Assembly: GCA_030425285.1 (NCBI GenBank) | Contig: JAUIAY010000005.1 | Span: 62,001 to 126,000 of the forward strand | From: Bacteroidia bacterium | Lineage (GTDB): Bacteria; Bacteroidota; Bacteroidia; Flavobacteriales; Flavobacteriaceae | Length of the DNA stretch: 64,000 bases | Reading direction: 5' to 3' | In this document: piece after piece, positions 63,390 to 64,000 of the stretch | Numbering within the stretch: the first letter of the stretch is position 1 | How the letters are laid out: the number at the start of each line of letters is the position of its first letter | Program-made: the position numbers and the translations under genes | The notes under the pieces: generated by a model | What the model was told of the DNA's origin: nothing | What the model saw: the letters and a program-made list of their open reading frames with translations, nothing else | The model's database searches: none

Positions 63390-63947
63390 ATGAACAAGTA
63401 TTTTTTACCATTTATATTTAGTGCGGTCTTATTGATTACCGTTAGTTGTGAAAAAGAAAAAGACCCGTTTTTGATTAGTAAGAAAAGTATTGGCCTCCTA
63501 ACCGATTCTACCCAAGTGAGTCAGCTAAAAACCATTTACAATAATGATTCATTGGTTTTTGTGAAAGACAAAAGTGAATTTATTGATGATGGTCGCGATA
63601 TCGAAATATATGATAAAACAGGCAAACCACTTTTGGTTTTAACCCCTAGCAAAGCATCTGATTCATTGGCCACCATTCAGACCATAAAAATAATGGACCC
63701 ACGATACAAAACAGCTAAAGGATTGTCTACATTAAGTACATTTGCTGACATTGAGAACAATTATAAGATATCAAGCATCCAAAATACCTTTAAAAATGTA
63801 GTTGTTTTTGTAAATGAAATTGATGCCTTTTTTACCATTGACAAAAAAGAACTTCCTGCTGAATTACAATTTAATTTGGACGCGAAGATTGAAGCTGTTC
63901 AAATTCCTGACAAAGCTAAAATTAAGTATTTCATGATTGGTTGGTAA
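63390..63947 (+). CDS. hypothetical lipoprotein
   Basis: A 185-residue protein with a lipobox signal peptide (ITVSCEKEKD, Cys near 20). The mature domain is alpha/beta with VFVNEIDAFFTIDKKELP near residue 137-154. I do not recognise the family. Its position just downstream of the HerA-like gene and upstream of another gene suggests a shared transcript. Confidence 0.75.
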   Translation: MNKYFLPFIFSAVLLITVSCEKEKDPFLISKKSIGLLTDSTQVSQLKTIYNNDSLVFVKDKSEFIDDGRDIEIYDKTGKPLLVLTPSKASDSLATIQTIKIMDPRYKTAKGLSTLSTFADIENNYKISSIQNTFKNVVVFVNEIDAFFTIDKKELPAELQFNLDAKIEAVQIPDKAKIKYFMIGW

Positions 63948-63967
63948 TCATTATCTTTTAGACCAAT

Positions 63968-64000
63968 ATGAGATCATCCTTAATTTCAAAATTATTAGGC
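63968..64000 (+). CDS. start of a gene, cut by window edge
   Basis: ATG at 63968 opens MRSSLISKLLG to the window end, 20 bases after the preceding stop on the same strand. Only 11 codons are visible, too few to recognise. Confidence 0.4.
   Translation, partial: MRSSLISKLLG

Overview
The window is AT-rich, gene-dense chromosomal DNA of a Bacteroidota bacterium, almost certainly family Flavobacteriaceae (marine type). Supporting signs are type IX secretion (T9SS) C-terminal sorting domains, type III glutamine synthetase, Rho with a long Asn/Lys/Gln-rich insertion, fused SecDF, many proteins of families largely confined to this group (DUF3078, DUF1599, DUF3667, DUF4293, DUF4412, DUF6090, DUF6588), the virtual absence of Shine-Dalgarno sequences, and Bacteroidota-type promoters (TAnnTTTG at -7, TTG about 20 bp upstream). 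I see no phage, transposase, integrase, CRISPR array or rRNA. Two tRNA genes are present (Arg-ACG, Glu-TTC).

Layout. 1-6.6 kb, all leftward: a DUF3078 gene cut by the window edge, purM, an outer-membrane barrel protein, a 45-residue exported peptide, glnN and a Na+/Ca2+ antiporter. 6.6-9.4 kb, rightward: a BlaI-type repressor and an M56 (BlaR1-type) sensor under a promoter packed with four evenly spaced half-sites. 9.5-17 kb, leftward: a secreted endonuclease I, then a long gene string DUF1599 - DoxX/MauE-like - DppB-like permease - TlpA-like - tpiA - prmA - clpS; a short conserved ORF and tRNA-Arg lie between them on the other strand. 17-24 kb: folP - lipoprotein - cdaA (c-di-AMP synthase) - DUF3667 rightward, converging on an ABC exporter and truA; then a phosphodiesterase, a lipoprotein and DUF4293. 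24-31 kb: rho, tRNA-Glu/rpsT, proS, a Gly/Tyr/Trp-rich lipoprotein and a FadL-type porin. 30.8-36.6 kb: one 1916-residue T9SS surface protein with 11 near-identical 76-77-residue repeats plus five repeats of a second type. 36.8-40.7 kb: folE, cysS, yidD, lgt, DUF192. 40.8-49.3 kb, leftward: gyrB, DUF6588, mdh, DUF4412, an unknown secreted protein and secDF.

The accessory-looking part is 49.6-58.4 kb, all leftward and bounded by two bestrophin channel genes. It holds (a) an operon of a membrane-tethered XRE regulator followed by two CPBP intramembrane proteases, the second broken by a one-base frameshift, (b) two tandem DUF6090 membrane proteins, and (c) an operon GNAT - pirin - OsmC - TMEM175 channel - small unknown protein. 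The rest (58.5-64 kb) is asnB, DUF2911, queE, a HerA-like ATPase, a lipoprotein and the first codons of another gene.

Most genes are housekeeping (purine, folate, queuosine and asparagine synthesis; nitrogen assimilation; translation; protein export; lipoprotein maturation). The best leads for something undescribed are the XRE/CPBP unit with its candidate operator, the secreted protein next to secDF that resembles the SecD head domain, the BlaI-type operator array with an M56 sensor carrying TonB-plug-like motifs, and the terminator-like hairpin in the gyrB leader. No stretch over 300 bases lacks a gene.
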